NCBI GenBank assembly: GCA_950097015.1
Contig: CATNEN010000035.1
Span: forward strand, 1,504,501-1,568,500
Reading direction: 5' to 3'
Length of the DNA stretch: 64,000 nucleotides
From: Macrostomum hystrix
Lineage: Eukaryota > Platyhelminthes > Macrostomidae
This document shows positions 36,012-45,911 of this stretch, in pieces. The translations under genes and the position numbers were made by a program. Position 1 is the first letter of the stretch, and each line of letters opens with the position of its first letter. Under the pieces are notes generated by a model. It saw only the letters and a program-made list of their open reading frames with translations. It did no database searches and was not told where the DNA came from.

Positions 36012-36893
36012 CACGCACGCTTCAGTTGGACCTGATTTTCATCTTCATTGACTTAATGAAGGCTTTCGACTTGCTACCGAGGGCTGCGCTCCCGCATGTG
36101 CTCCGTTCGTATAATGTGCCAGAGCAGCTGATCCCTGCCATCATGGCATTGTAACACCGAGGTACAACATGTGCTCCGAGTCCTCCGGGTGCTCCAGAGG
36201 ACACTCTAGCGCCGTCCTGGTGCTTGACTGGGCGCTTCAAAATGCTCTGCCTACCGACGACGTAGATGGCTTCCTACTGCGGCGACGCGTCGACGTCAAG
36301 GCGGCGAAGCATGCGTGGCTACGCCGACGACCTCGCCCTGCTGGCCGCGACTATAGAGGGCGCCCAGCGCCAGCTGGACAACCTGTTTGGCCTTGCAGCG
36401 AGCATCGGCCTGGTGGTCAACACGAGTAAGACCGTCTTGCTATGCGTGCCGGGCGATATCGAGGCTGCAATTTTCTGCCGAGGCGCAGAGCGACGGAGCT
36501 TCCGCGCTGTCAGCAGATTGCCTACCTCGGTTGTCTGGCACCTGACGGCTGCGAAGATCTGCGGCGTCGCGGCGCCTCACCTGGGCTGCTTTTCGTTCTG
36601 TGAGGGCGGTCCTGCAGTCCGAGTTCTGCGCTATCCTAGGCGGTGGTCGATACCGTCCTGCTGTGCAACGCGAGACCTGGACGCTGACGGACTCGCTCGA
36701 ACAGCAACTTAACGCGGCGCACGCCAGGCTGCTGCCTGCCGCCTTCAAGATCAGCGACGAGCGAGTCACGTCTCGCGGCACACTTTATCACCGCGCCGGC
36801 CTGACCCATCTAAGTGAACTGCTGCACCGTCGGCGACTCCAACTGGCTGGCCACATCGTCCGTGCCGAGTCCAACTGCCCACAGCCGGTGTAG
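36012..36893 (+). mobile_element. Broken non-LTR retrotransposon (LINE) reverse transcriptase
   Basis: Three frames carry consecutive RT pieces: FIFIDLMKAFDLLPRAALPH (first catalytic Asp block) ending at a nonsense codon at about 36151; LVLDWALQNALPTDDVDGF; GYADDLALLAATIEGAQRQL (YADD box) and VVNTSKTVLLC; then RETWTLTDSLEQQLNAAHAR and RRRLQLAGHIVRAESNCP near the C-terminus. Frameshifts and an internal deletion between the two catalytic blocks make it dead. It begins directly after the 16-bp array and its 5' part is missing. Confidence 0.85.
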
Positions 36894-37763
36894 GGGGTGC
36901 TGCAGGTCACGCTGGTCTGCAGACAGGCAGCATTGGCGAAATAAGTTGTAGAAGAACGATTCAAAATAGACGTGTACCATGTCGGCATCCGGGAGATCAG
37001 CCATTAACTGTGAGATCTTTCCTCTACTTAAATGCACAATCCCTTGAAATAAAAATTCAAATCGATTGCAGGTTAAAGTTTTAGTAATTTTTCAGAAGAG
37101 ACTTGCCGTTTTCAAACGGCAATAAACAGTAACTAAATCACGGTATTTTATAATCAGGTTGCGATTGCAGCTGTGTATTTTATAATTCGATGGCAAATAG
37201 ATTTTTTAGCACCGACGAAAACAACAACAAAAAGTAATCTTGTTAATACAATGCCACCTTGGCTTAGGCAAGCAAAGCTATTTAATTTTGAGTGTTTTTA
37301 CTAATGTAATGAAATTTTTCATGTAAATATAAACATCATAAATAAACGCAAGGGCGGGGTCAGTATACCGGTCGTGTTTATGCGCCCTTGTGATTGTGAT
37401 AGCAATCTTTTGACCCAACCAAATGACTCATCGCTGGCATTTGTAGCTGCATGAGCATCTACTTGCACTCTTGACAATCAGGAGTGTATAAGCCCCATGG
37501 CTACATGCATGGACATGGCTAAATACCCAAGCTAATTCGCTTATTAAGGCCAGCTAGCAGACTCAGTATGCGCACATTTTCCGCTTAAGTACTGTACATT
37601 TTATAACCTATTTTTAGCTTCACTGGTCAGAAAACTAACTGTAGAGCCGAGAATACAGTTGTTATATAATGCCAGACGTACTGTGAATAAAATTACATTC
37701 TGAATACATGTCTAAGCAATTTCACAGAGTCCTGCGTCATATTTTGATATGGTCGATGCTCGC
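36894..37763. other. Intergenic after the LINE relic
   Basis: The first 60 bp may still be LINE-derived; the remainder shows nothing. Confidence 0.45.
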
Positions 37764-38242
37764 TCACTGCAGCAGCCGCAGTGTTGCCGCTACGCACAGC
37801 CCGCTGACAGTGCCGAAGAAGAGGCCATTCGACGATGACGCAGGCGAGGCCGCGTTGAAGCCGCCCCACGGATTATTGAAGATGTTGTGAATTGACCTGC
37901 TCGAGGTTGTTGTTTGCATCGTCGCGCTAGTGGCGCCGCCACTAGCGCGAATTGTCGTGCCAACCGTCGTGCCACCAGCTGGCGTGGAAGTTGTTGGCGC
38001 CGGTGGCGTAGCGGTGGTGACCGGATGTTCAGTTGTTGACGGTGCCACCGTCCTGCAGTCAACATCTGCAAATAGTTGATTTGATTATGATTAAATGAAA
38101 CGTGAAAGCTGTTGCTGCCTCTATATTAACTAGTTTCAAATTGAAATGATCGGTTCTGGAGATTGGATGCCATCAATGACTCACAATTGTAGGCAGTTAG
38201 CAGGCTCACGAGAAATCCCATCTGCAGTACTTTCCAGTCCAT
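37764..38242 (-). CDS. Small Thr/Ser-rich secreted or GPI-anchored protein (2 exons)
   Basis: Exons 38242..38185 and 38065..37764 (donor GTGAGT, acceptor TTGCAG, phase 1) give 119 aa. Residues 1-18 are a signal peptide (MDWKVLQMGFLVSLLTAYN). The middle, about residues 25-75, is rich in Thr, Pro, Ala and Ser and likely O-glycosylated like a short mucin. The C-terminus has small residues (ASPASSSNG) followed by a hydrophobic tail (LFFGTVSGLCVAATL), as in a GPI-attachment signal; a short type I membrane anchor is the alternative. There is no catalytic domain. The phase-1 intron after the signal peptide matches the CUB genes next door. A TATATA element lies about 118 bp upstream. I do not know a named family. 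Confidence 0.7.
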
Positions 38243-38355
38243 GATTGTTGTAGCGGAGTATGCAAGACAGTCAAATTTGAAAAAAAGATACACTCAAGGA
38301 AAATGTTTCTATCGAAGTCTCGCCGGAGTCATACTTGGTACGGGCTGTCGATGAT

Positions 38356-38363
38356 GGCAATAT
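38356..38363 (-). promoter_or_regulatory. Candidate TATA box of the GPI-type gene
   Basis: TATATATTG-like element on the minus strand, roughly 115-120 bp upstream of the ATG at 38242. Confidence 0.45.
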
Positions 38364-38639
38364 ATAGGCCTGCCCGAACCGGGCTTTCCGGTGCTTGTTG
38401 TTACTCTCGCCTACTCCCAAAATTGCACCCTCAGCAACAAAATTCCATGCTGCAATGGTTGGGGTCGAGAAAACATGTTTCTCTAAACCAATTAGTCACT
38501 ACTGAGTCAGAATTGTGGAAAACATTTTAAATTACATGGAATTAGAATGAATCATTCACATGAGGCAGAGTGTTTGAAAAGCTAATGATAAATAAAAATC
38601 TGGGTTAGGCAATCAAGTGAGTCTTGGAAAAAAATCATT

Positions 38640-38792
38640 GCTGTTCAGTCCATGGACTGGAGTGGCACTCCACCCACCCTCAATTATTTTCCCGAGCTAG
38701 TTCTGGTACCCATTTAACAGTCCATTGCCCAAGATACAAATAGTTCCAGTGGGGTTGGGAATTGAATCCCCGACCTTCTAGTCGTGAGTCCT
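38640..38792 (-). mobile_element. tRNA-derived SINE, diverged
   Basis: The minus strand carries a B box variant (GGGATTCAATTCC), then the TAAATGGGTACCAG segment and CAGTCCATGGACTGAACAGC. The A box end is lost. Confidence 0.7.
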
Positions 38793-39080
38793 AGGACTAA
38801 TTCTTTCCTTGTGATTCTTAAGGCCTTGTTGTTTTTAGACTGTCATTTTGCTTTAATTATACTAATAATTTTACGTGAAAATGCCTAAAATAAATTTGCC
38901 AGACAAGTGAATTGATTTTACTTATAATTCTCATATTTGCTTAGTTTTAATTGAACTTCAATTAATGTGTGTGCTCACCTGAGGTACTTAACATTGAACA
39001 TGAAAAACCTTAAAAATTAATAGACACTGAAATTTGGCAATCGAAAGATTAGCATCGGATTCATAAAAATAGTTATGAGC

Positions 39081-39686
39081 ATGAAGCTACTGGTTTTGCT
39101 GTTGGTCCTAGGTCTGTCGACCTTATCTGTTGGTGAGTTAAGATACGAATATGAGTAATTACTCAGCATCAGGTAAACAACCCAGCTCAGCGATCCTGTG
39201 TTTTTCACTTCAGGCGCTTGTCCAACGCTCTACCTGACTAACAATGGCAGCGGAGTCATGTCGTCAAGTCACGGCTTTCCACGCTTCTGCGGTGTTGAGT
39301 ATTGCCACCGCTTGGAATGCAACTACGAACTGTTAGCTGGAGGCAACAACACGGGACACGGGCTCAACTTCCAGTTCGACTTCTTTGACACCGAGTCGAG
39401 CTTTGACTACCTGCAGCTGCAGTTCACGGACAAGCAGGGACGCATTGTGAATGGAACCTTCTGGGGTAGCATTGGCCCGTTGGTAGGACACCTGGACGCG
39501 GCCCGCGGCTCCCCAGTGAGGCTTCGATGGGTCACCGACGCCACAGTGAACAGCTTCGGCTTCGTCATGAGATTCCAAGCCACACCGCCACCACCAACTC
39601 GATGGTACAGGCTGGGCGGCCTGCTGGCTGTTGGAGAGGCCGGCGTCCAGGGCTCAATCAGTGTTGTGCCGGCCAGGAGAAAGTGA
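39081..39686 (+). CDS. Secreted CUB-like domain protein A (2 exons)
   Basis: Exons 39081..39132 and 39214..39686, phase 1, give 174 aa. An ATG six bases upstream (39075) would add two residues; the second one aligns with the starts of the two paralogues. Residues 1-17 are a signal peptide (MKLLVLLLVLGLSTLS). The rest is CUB-like: CPTLYLTNNGSG, then LECNYELLAG, FDFFDTESSFDYLQLQFTD (the E and D spaced as in calcium-binding CUB domains), and VRLRWVTDATVNSFGF. After the domain comes a short basic tail, RLGGLLAVGEAGVQGSISV...RRK, shared with paralogues B and C. It has one more Cys pair (FCGVEYC) than they have. Its intron is only 81 bp and holds no array. CUB domains bind proteins or glycans outside the cell; the ligand is unknown. 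Confidence 0.85.
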
Positions 39687-39710
39687 ACTGAGCCTTAAGA
39701 CTTAACTAAC

Positions 39711-39716
39711 AATAAA
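39711..39716 (+). terminator. Polyadenylation signal of CUB gene A
   Basis: AATAAA 25 bp past the stop codon. Confidence 0.55.
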
Positions 39717-39834
39717 TATGGACTTGACTGAACTCACAATGAGCCCACTATAATGCTTCGCAAATAGGATTCGATGAGTTTCAACATTTATTAATTTACT
39801 AATGATAAGAGGGAGTTTTTAACTAAATCTGTTC

Positions 39835-40000
39835 TCTGACCGAGAAATCGGGATTTCGACTCTCAGTCGAAGGGAAACAGTTTGTCTTTGAGCAAAGCAA
39901 TTCACAGCTGATTGCTTCAGCTCAGCCCACTAGAAATTTTGGCGGGTGTTACGGCCTCCCAAGTCCACGGACGGAACAGCTGTACACAGCATTTAGACAA
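39835..40000 (+). mobile_element. SINE, diverged, 5' part decayed
   Basis: A worn B box region (GGGATTTCGACTCTC), then GAGCAAAGCAATTCACAGCT, ATTGCTTCAGCTCAGCCCAC and CAAGTCCACGGACGGAACAG, all in the order of the SINE body. Confidence 0.6.
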
Positions 40001-40007
40001 TTTTCAC

Positions 40008-40130
40008 TTCAGGCGCTCTACCTGACTAACAATGGCAAAACGGACAAGTTGCACAATTTCTGCGACTGGCTGTACATCCTGGCCCTAACTGGGGGCCTCA
40101 TCGCTATAGCCGCGGGTCAATTGACGACAA
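40008..40130 (+). pseudogene. Fragment of a CUB-family exon 2
   Basis: TTTTCACTTCAGGCG followed by CTCTACCTGACTAACAATGG matches the intron end and first codons of exon 2 of gene A, with the stretch coding for CPT missing. Homology fades within about 40 bp. It is a small broken duplicate sitting directly after a SINE fragment. Confidence 0.5.
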
Positions 40131-40452
40131 AGTGAGGCATTAGCACACGTAAAATGTTTAAATGTGCACCAGTGAGTGCAGTGACTGTACGTACATGGAC
40201 ATACATGTATTGCGTGCATCGATGCGTAATGTTTTGATGTATCAAAAATTGCTTTCCCAATGCAGTTTCGTAAATCGAAACCCAGAAATGCGTCAGAGCT
40301 TATTGTCATTGTGAAATGCGAGTTTACACTCAGCAACAGTCAAAAGTTCCACCCTATCACGCCTAGTCAGAGATAACTTCTCGCTCACAATTCAACCCGT
40401 GAGTACGCAACTACGCCGCGAGGAGGGAAGGCTGATTGAATCAATCACAAGT

Positions 40453-41296
40453 TTATTTTTTATGCAATATGCAGTTAGAATCGCTATGCTTAATACCGCG
40501 TGTGGGCAGAAGAGCGGCGACTCTGCGGGGCATCCCCAAGATGAGGCGGCGCAGAAAGTCCTGGGGAAGTTGCTGCCAAGCGTTTGCAATGGCGTGACGC
40601 AGCTCCGCAACATTCTGTAGGTGCATTCTCTTTTCGAATGCTGCGCTTTTGAAAGTCCCAGACATGCTCGATTGGATTCATGTCAGGGGACCGGGAAGGC
40701 CTGCGCAGAGTGCGGATCTGTAGCTGCTCTTTCACTTGACTAATCGGCTCGATGTGGCGGCGCGTTATCATCCTGGAGAATGCAGGTGCCAACTCCTCCG
40801 AAAGCAGCGTCGGCAAACGGTAGGAACCGAGTCTGCAGAAGGTCTGCGTAGCTATTCCGTGTGGACGCGCTGCATCGCCCACTACTCTCGGCTGGCGATG
40901 TGGGCAGGACTGAGTCGTCGAGGCCGCTTGCGCATCTTGCGAGAGCGGAGGCCGGCCTCTCGAATTCGACGTCGAACTGTCTGGGCGCTCAGGATGTTTC
41001 CTGCTCTGCTTCTCTCACCCCACATCAGACGGAGCAGGGTGGCTGGCAGGGTGGGAGTTCGCCTTACTATTCGCAGCAGACGGCAATTTGCTCTGGCTGT
41101 TGAGCCACGGAGATCAAGGCGCTGACTGCCTTTCGCAGCGTGCTCCACTGCTGCCAGTCTCACGGGACTTTGTCAGCAGTTTTCGAATTGCCACTCGCGA
41201 TCTTCCAAATCTGCGAGCAACTTCGCTGATGGACACAACGACTTCCAGCATTCCAACAGCACGCAATCGTTCAGCACTAGTCATTTGCCGGACCAT
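40453..41296 (-). mobile_element. Tc1-like transposase relic, frameshifted
   Basis: Minus-strand fragments in different frames form a Tc1-like transposase in order: MTSAERLRAVGMLEVVVSIS with a helix-turn-helix (41296-41114), TVRRRIREAGLRSRKMRKR (second DNA-binding domain, 41163-40882), then PSRSPDMNPIEHVWDFQKRS, the conserved SPDLNPIE region (about 40.7 kb), and LPQDFLRRLILGMPRRVAAL (to 40453). The region of the first catalytic Asp seems deleted, and several shifts are needed. No clear terminal repeats were found. It lies inside the CUB gene cluster. Confidence 0.75.
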
Positions 41297-41966
41297 TTTT
41301 GAAATCGTGTGTGTGTGTGTGGATTAGACTGAAAATGTGTCCTCTTAAAGTTACGCAGGCGAACCTCCAAGGCACAGTGAGAGTGTACACTGCCTGACGA
41401 TGAGAAAGTCAGGGCAGATGTACACACCTGTGTGAGCGAGTGCCTGCGTGTGTTATCTGTGTGCGTGTGTGCTCAGGAGTCAGCGAGATGAGCAGAATTG
41501 CCTCCTTGCTGGCTGCGGGTCCAGTGTCACCAAGTGATGTGCCATTGCCCGCAGCCCTCCTGCAATTATTACTATTATTATATGAATCATTCGCGTATAG
41601 ATCTGGGGTACTGACTGATTCTCCGGTAGAACGAAATCGTGAAATTAGTATTTTGAAGCAAACAGGTGTCCCAAATCCAGTTTGTGGAGCAATTTCTTTA
41701 TTTGATATCCATTAGCAATGACATATTCATTACCCATAATCTGTCCGCCCGATTTCAGTTAGCTAGCTAGCCAATAAATCATTTTTTAAACAGTTGTTTA
41801 AACAACTGAACAATTATTTTTAAGGCTAATGGCTATGACCAATTACAAAAAAACGCGAAATTCGAGCAGATTAGTAAAACAGGTTTGGTGATCAATTTCA
41901 TTTTAAGAAATAAATCCATGTGGACAAAGGTGCAGGTGACTTTCAACTTTTTTCGAAGAACCCGTC
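41297..41966. other. Intergenic upstream of CUB gene B
   Basis: GTGTGTGT run near 41309 and 41460; no gene supported. Confidence 0.5.
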
Positions 41967-41974
41967 TATATAAG
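41967..41974 (+). promoter_or_regulatory. TATA box of CUB gene B
   Basis: TATATAAG, 83 bp upstream of the ATG at 42050. The related gene C has its TATA element 82 bp upstream of its ATG. Confidence 0.65.
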
Positions 41975-42049
41975 TGTGGGTCGGAGAAGATTAAAATCCA
42001 TTAAGGCTAACTCTTTTTTTTTTACTCAACCCGTTCAGCATCAGCGAAG

Positions 42050-43295
42050 ATGAAGCTGCTGGACATTCTGATCCTGGCCTGCCTGGCGACAGCAGTTTGC
42101 GGTAATTAGTCTCAGTTTTGCGCATCCAACGGCATAGTGCCGGGCACAAACAGGACGCACTACCCCTCACAGGTGTCCTACTCCCCTCACAGGTGTCCTA
42201 CTCCCCTCACAGGTGTCCTACTCCCCTCACAGGTGTCCTACTCCCCTCACAGGTGTCCTAATCCCCTCACAGTTGTCCCAATACCTTCACAGGTGTCCTA
42301 CTCCCCTCACAGGTGTCCCAATCCCTTCACAGGTGTCCTACTACCCTCACAGGTGTCCTACTCCCCTCACAGGTGTCCTACTCCCCTCAAAGGTGTTCTA
42401 GTCCCCTCACAGGTGTCCCAATACCTTCACAGGTGTCCTACTCCCCTCACAGGTGTCCCAATACCTTCACAGGTGTCCTACTACCCTCACAGGTGTCCTT
42501 CTCCCCTCACAGGTGTCCTACTCCCCTCAAAGGTGTTCTAGTCCCCTCACAGGTGTCCTACTCCCCTCATAGGTTTTCTACTCCCCTCACAGGTGTCCTA
42601 CTCCCCTCACAGGTGTTCTACTACCCTCACAGGTGTCCTACTCCCCTCACAGGTGTCCTACTCCCTTCACAGGTGTCCTAATCCCCTCACAGGTGTCCCA
42701 ATCCCTTCACAGGTGTCCTACTCCCCTCACAGGTGTCCTACTCCCCTCACAGTAATTGAAAGTGAAGTAAGCAGTAATCGCGCAGGGTTTCTGGTGCAGT
42801 GCAACCCACCCACATTGCTTCCAGGCAATTGCCCCACTCTATACATCTCGCGCAGTTCGAGTTTCTCGGGCGCCCTTTCGTCGGAGCAAAGCTATCCGCA
42901 CAGGTGCAACAACTCGTACAGTCACAACCTGAGGTGCAACTACGAACTGGTCCCGGCCCGAGACAACCTGGGAGCCGGAGTGAACTTCGTCCTTCATTAC
43001 TTCAATACAGAGATTGGCTACGACTTTGTCCTGCTAGATTTCACAGACGAGTCTGGCTACAGCGTTACAGCCAAATTCTCTGGCAGCGTGGGCCAATACA
43101 GCGGCAAATTGCTAACCAAGCCATTCACTCCGATAAGGCTTTCCTGGATCACCGACCATTCGCGTTGATAACTATGGCTTCCTAGTCCGCTACTATGTTG
43201 TACCAGCCATCAGATACCGCCTGGGCGGAACCGTCGACGTTTCGCAAGACGGAGTTCGCGGCTCCTTCGATGTTCAGCGGATCTTGAAGAAGTGA
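42050..43295 (+). CDS. Secreted CUB-like domain protein B, with a one-base frameshift near the end
   Basis: Exon 1 is 42050..42101 (MKLLDILILACLATAVCG, signal peptide). Exon 2 starts at 42825 after acceptor CTTCCAG, phase 1. The protein runs CPTLYISRSSSFSG, LRCNYELVPARD, YFNTEIGYDFVLLDFTDE, IRLSWITDHS and then hits a stop at 43166. One extra base near 43161-43164 is enough to explain this: in the next frame VDNYGFLVRYYVVP and RLGGTVDVSQDGVRGSFDV...KK continue to a stop at 43293, exactly as in paralogues A and C. Exon 1 plus exon 2 is 523 bases, one more than a whole number of codons. It may be a young pseudogene or carry a sequencing error. No AATAAA follows closely. The 723-bp intron is mostly a 20-bp minisatellite. 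A TATATAAG box stands 83 bp before the ATG. Confidence 0.75.
42163..42754. repeat. Minisatellite, 20-bp unit GTGTCCTACTCCCCTCACAG, about 30 copies (CUB B intron)
   Basis: Each unit ends in a pyrimidine run with CACAG followed by GTG, similar to a splice acceptor. Confidence 0.95.
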
Positions 43296-43534
43296 AACCG
43301 GTTTGAACCAGTTGACACTTCCTATAGTGGCAATACTAAATATACATTCGCTTATCTGTGACAGCGTGGACCACACAAGCTTAATTAAAATAGCTTTTGT
43401 TATAACGGAATTACTGATTTTCAAAAATTTGCCGAAAATTTCATTGATGAGAATCATTAAACAGACGACATTTATATTCCTATGCACGTCGGCTGGGCCA
43501 GATGTGCCGCCGACAGCACAGAGGTAGGTATTGC

Positions 43535-43740
43535 GTGGCGCATCTGAAGGCTGCGTACGGCTGTTCAGTCCATGGACTGGGGGGACGCCACACCCACCTC
43601 ATTCACCCCAGCTAATGCTGGTACCCATTTTACCGCTTGGTGAACTGAATCAATGCTAAAGCACACAAATTGTTCCAGTGGAGTCGGGAATCGAACCCCG
43701 ACCTTCAAGGTCGTGAAACCGACGCTCTAATCACTAACTT
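43535..43740 (-). mobile_element. tRNA-derived SINE, nearly complete
   Basis: The minus strand has a diverged A box, B box GGGGTTCGATTCCCGACTCC, TTAGCATTGATTCAGTTCAC, TAAAATGGGTACCAGCATTA and CAGTCCATGGACTGAACAGC. It lies downstream of CUB gene B. Confidence 0.75.
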
Positions 43741-44009
43741 CAAGGCCATTATGTAAAACCAGCGTACTTATTATTAAACTTAAATGAAACATTAGCAAAA
43801 TTCTCTGCAAATCACTGACAATTATCCAAATCCAAACCCTATATGTGATGAAGAATTGCTTATCTAGCTTCTATTGTCTTCAAGTGTGTACTAAAAGTAC
43901 ACATGATTTTTTACAAGGCAATGTATTTTTTCTGCTCCATACAAAATTACCAATATTCTTAATTCGTGTTTCAAAACTCATTTCATAACTGTCTGTGAAA
44001 TCAGCATGT

Positions 44010-44605
44010 GTAAACACAGCCAGAATCTATCTAACAGCTAAGGCACTCATATTTATCATCTAGACACCCAAATCTTACAGCTACGAGTAGAAACAATTCT
44101 AAAAGCTAGAAATTCCAATCCAACAGCTAGACACTTATATCTAACATCTAGACACCCAAATCTAAACGCTAGAAATTCAAATCTAACAGCTAGACAATCC
44201 TATCTAACAGCTAGACATTCCAATGTAACAGCTAGACACCCAAATCTAACCGCTAGAAATTCAAATCTAACAGCTAGACATTCCAATCTAACAGCTAGAC
44301 ATTCCAGTCTAACAGCTAGACATTCCAGTCCAACAGCTAGACACCTAAATCTAACAGCTAGACATTCAAATCTAACAGCTAGACACTAATCTAATAGCTA
44401 GACATTCAAATCTAACAGCTAAATATTTAAATCTAACAGCTAGACACTAATCTAACAGCTAGACACTAATCTAACATCTAGACGTTCAAATCTAACAGCT
44501 AGAAATTCAAATCTAAAAGCTAGACATTCAAATCTAAAAGCTAGACATTTAAATCCAAAAGCTAGACATCAAAATCTGACAGCTAGACACCCAAATCTAC
44601 GAGCG
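44010..44605. repeat. Minisatellite, 21-bp unit, about 28 copies
   Basis: Unit CTAACAGCTAGACATTCAAA plus T with many variants; the most diverged array here, so probably old. It lies between CUB genes B and C. Confidence 0.92.
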
Positions 44606-44853
44606 CGCTATCCTAGTTAAAAATAAGTAAATAATTTGATTTTTAACTTTACTTTTACTTAACAATTTTGGTCTGGTTAAATCAACCAGTTTAGAAGTGG
44701 AAAAAGGAATTCGTTAATTGAAGATTGCCATTTGTTTAAACAAAAGTCATGCGATAAATCCTGAAACGAGTGTGTATCGTGATTTTATTTGCTTGCTTTG
44801 TTAGCCGACGCGACAGGTGAGTTTTTTAGCAGTTTTATTCCTGATAATTTGTC

Positions 44854-44861
44854 TATAAATA
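44854..44861 (+). promoter_or_regulatory. TATA box of CUB gene C
   Basis: TATAAATA 82 bp upstream of the start codon at 44936. Confidence 0.65.
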
Positions 44862-44935
44862 GGCTAATAGATTGACTTAAAGCACTTCAAAGCTGACCAA
44901 TATTGCTGACTGTACTCAACCCAACTGTACGGAGG

Positions 44936-45874
44936 ATGAAACTCTTGAGTATTTGTTTGGCCATCTGCTTGGTCACAACTTTTACAGGTACGCACAGTTC
45001 CCTGTCTGTCAGATCCCAGTTCCCTGTCTGTCAGATCCCAGTTCCCTGTCTGTCAGATCCCAGTTCCCTGTCTGTCAGATCACAGTTCCCTGTCTGTCAG
45101 ATCCCAGTTCCCTGTCTGTCAGATCCCAGTTCCCTGTCTGTCAGATCCCAGTTCCCTGTCTGTCAGATCCCAGTTCCCTGTCTGTCAGATCCCAGTTCCC
45201 TGTCTGTCAGATCCCAGTTCCCTGTCTGTCAGATCCCAACTGTCTGACAGATCCCAACTGTCTGACAGATCCTAAGTGCCTGACAGATCCCAACTGTCTG
45301 ACAGATCCCAACTGTCTGACAGATCTCAACTGTCTGACAGATCCCTGATCCCTGTCTGACGCATTCCATGAAACATGTTAGCTACCGTCAAATGTGTATT
45401 GCAGAGGGTTGCCCAACTCTGTACATGGCTGCTAACTACAGCAGTGGGATCTTGTCCTCGGACGCTAGATTCCCCAGCTACTGCAGCTTCACCTACAGCA
45501 ACAACCTGAACTGCCACTACGAACTGGTTGCTGGGCGCAGCAACCAGGGCAGGGGTGTGGCCCTCCAGGTTGACTATTTCTCCACCGAGGTGAACTACGA
45601 TCGGGTCTACGTTGACTACACGAACAACCAGGGCCACAATGTGTCTGGCTATTTGACTGGCTTCATTGGCAGGTACAGTACTGTACTACCAGCTCTGGCT
45701 GGGACTCCAATCAGGCTTCGTTGGCTCACTGATGGCTCCGTTAGCAGCTACGGCTTCCAGCTGAGGTACCAGGTGGTCCCCAGACCACGCCGCTTCAGGC
45801 TGGGTGGCTCCGTCGAGGTTAACGACTCCGGCGTACACGGATCAATCAGTGTTGAGCCAGAGAAGAGGAAGTGA
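44936..45874 (+). CDS. Secreted CUB-like domain protein C (2 exons)
   Basis: Exons 44936..44987 and 45405..45874, phase 1, give 173 aa. Residues 1-17 are a signal peptide (MKLLSICLAICLVTTFT). The CUB-like domain shows CPTLYMAANYSSGILSS, LNCHYELVAGRSNQGRG, DYFSTEVNYDRVYVDYTN, IRLRWLTDGSVSSYGF and the shared tail RLGGSVEVNDSGVHGSISVE..KRK. Three Cys positions are common to A, B and C. Intron 1 (417 bp) is mostly a 22-bp minisatellite plus a related 19-bp one. TATAAATA lies 82 bp before the ATG and AATAAA about 32 bp after the stop, so this copy looks intact. Confidence 0.87.
44995..45350. repeat. Two linked minisatellites, 22-bp and 19-bp (CUB C intron)
   Basis: CAGTTCCCTGTCTGTCAGAT units (11) are followed by AACTGTCTGACAGATCCC units (6). 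The two share CTGTCTG and CAGATCC. Confidence 0.93.
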
Positions 45875-45905
45875 TAGGTCACGAACAATGGCTTTGAAAG
45901 TTATA

Positions 45906-45911
45906 AATAAA
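45906..45911 (+). terminator. Polyadenylation signal of CUB gene C
   Basis: AATAAA about 32 bp past the stop codon. Confidence 0.55.

Noticed and set aside
35373-36035. 220-codon Ser/Pro/Leu repeat frame
   Set aside because: Created by the 16-bp minisatellite; 16 bp is not a multiple of three and open frames exist in several phases.
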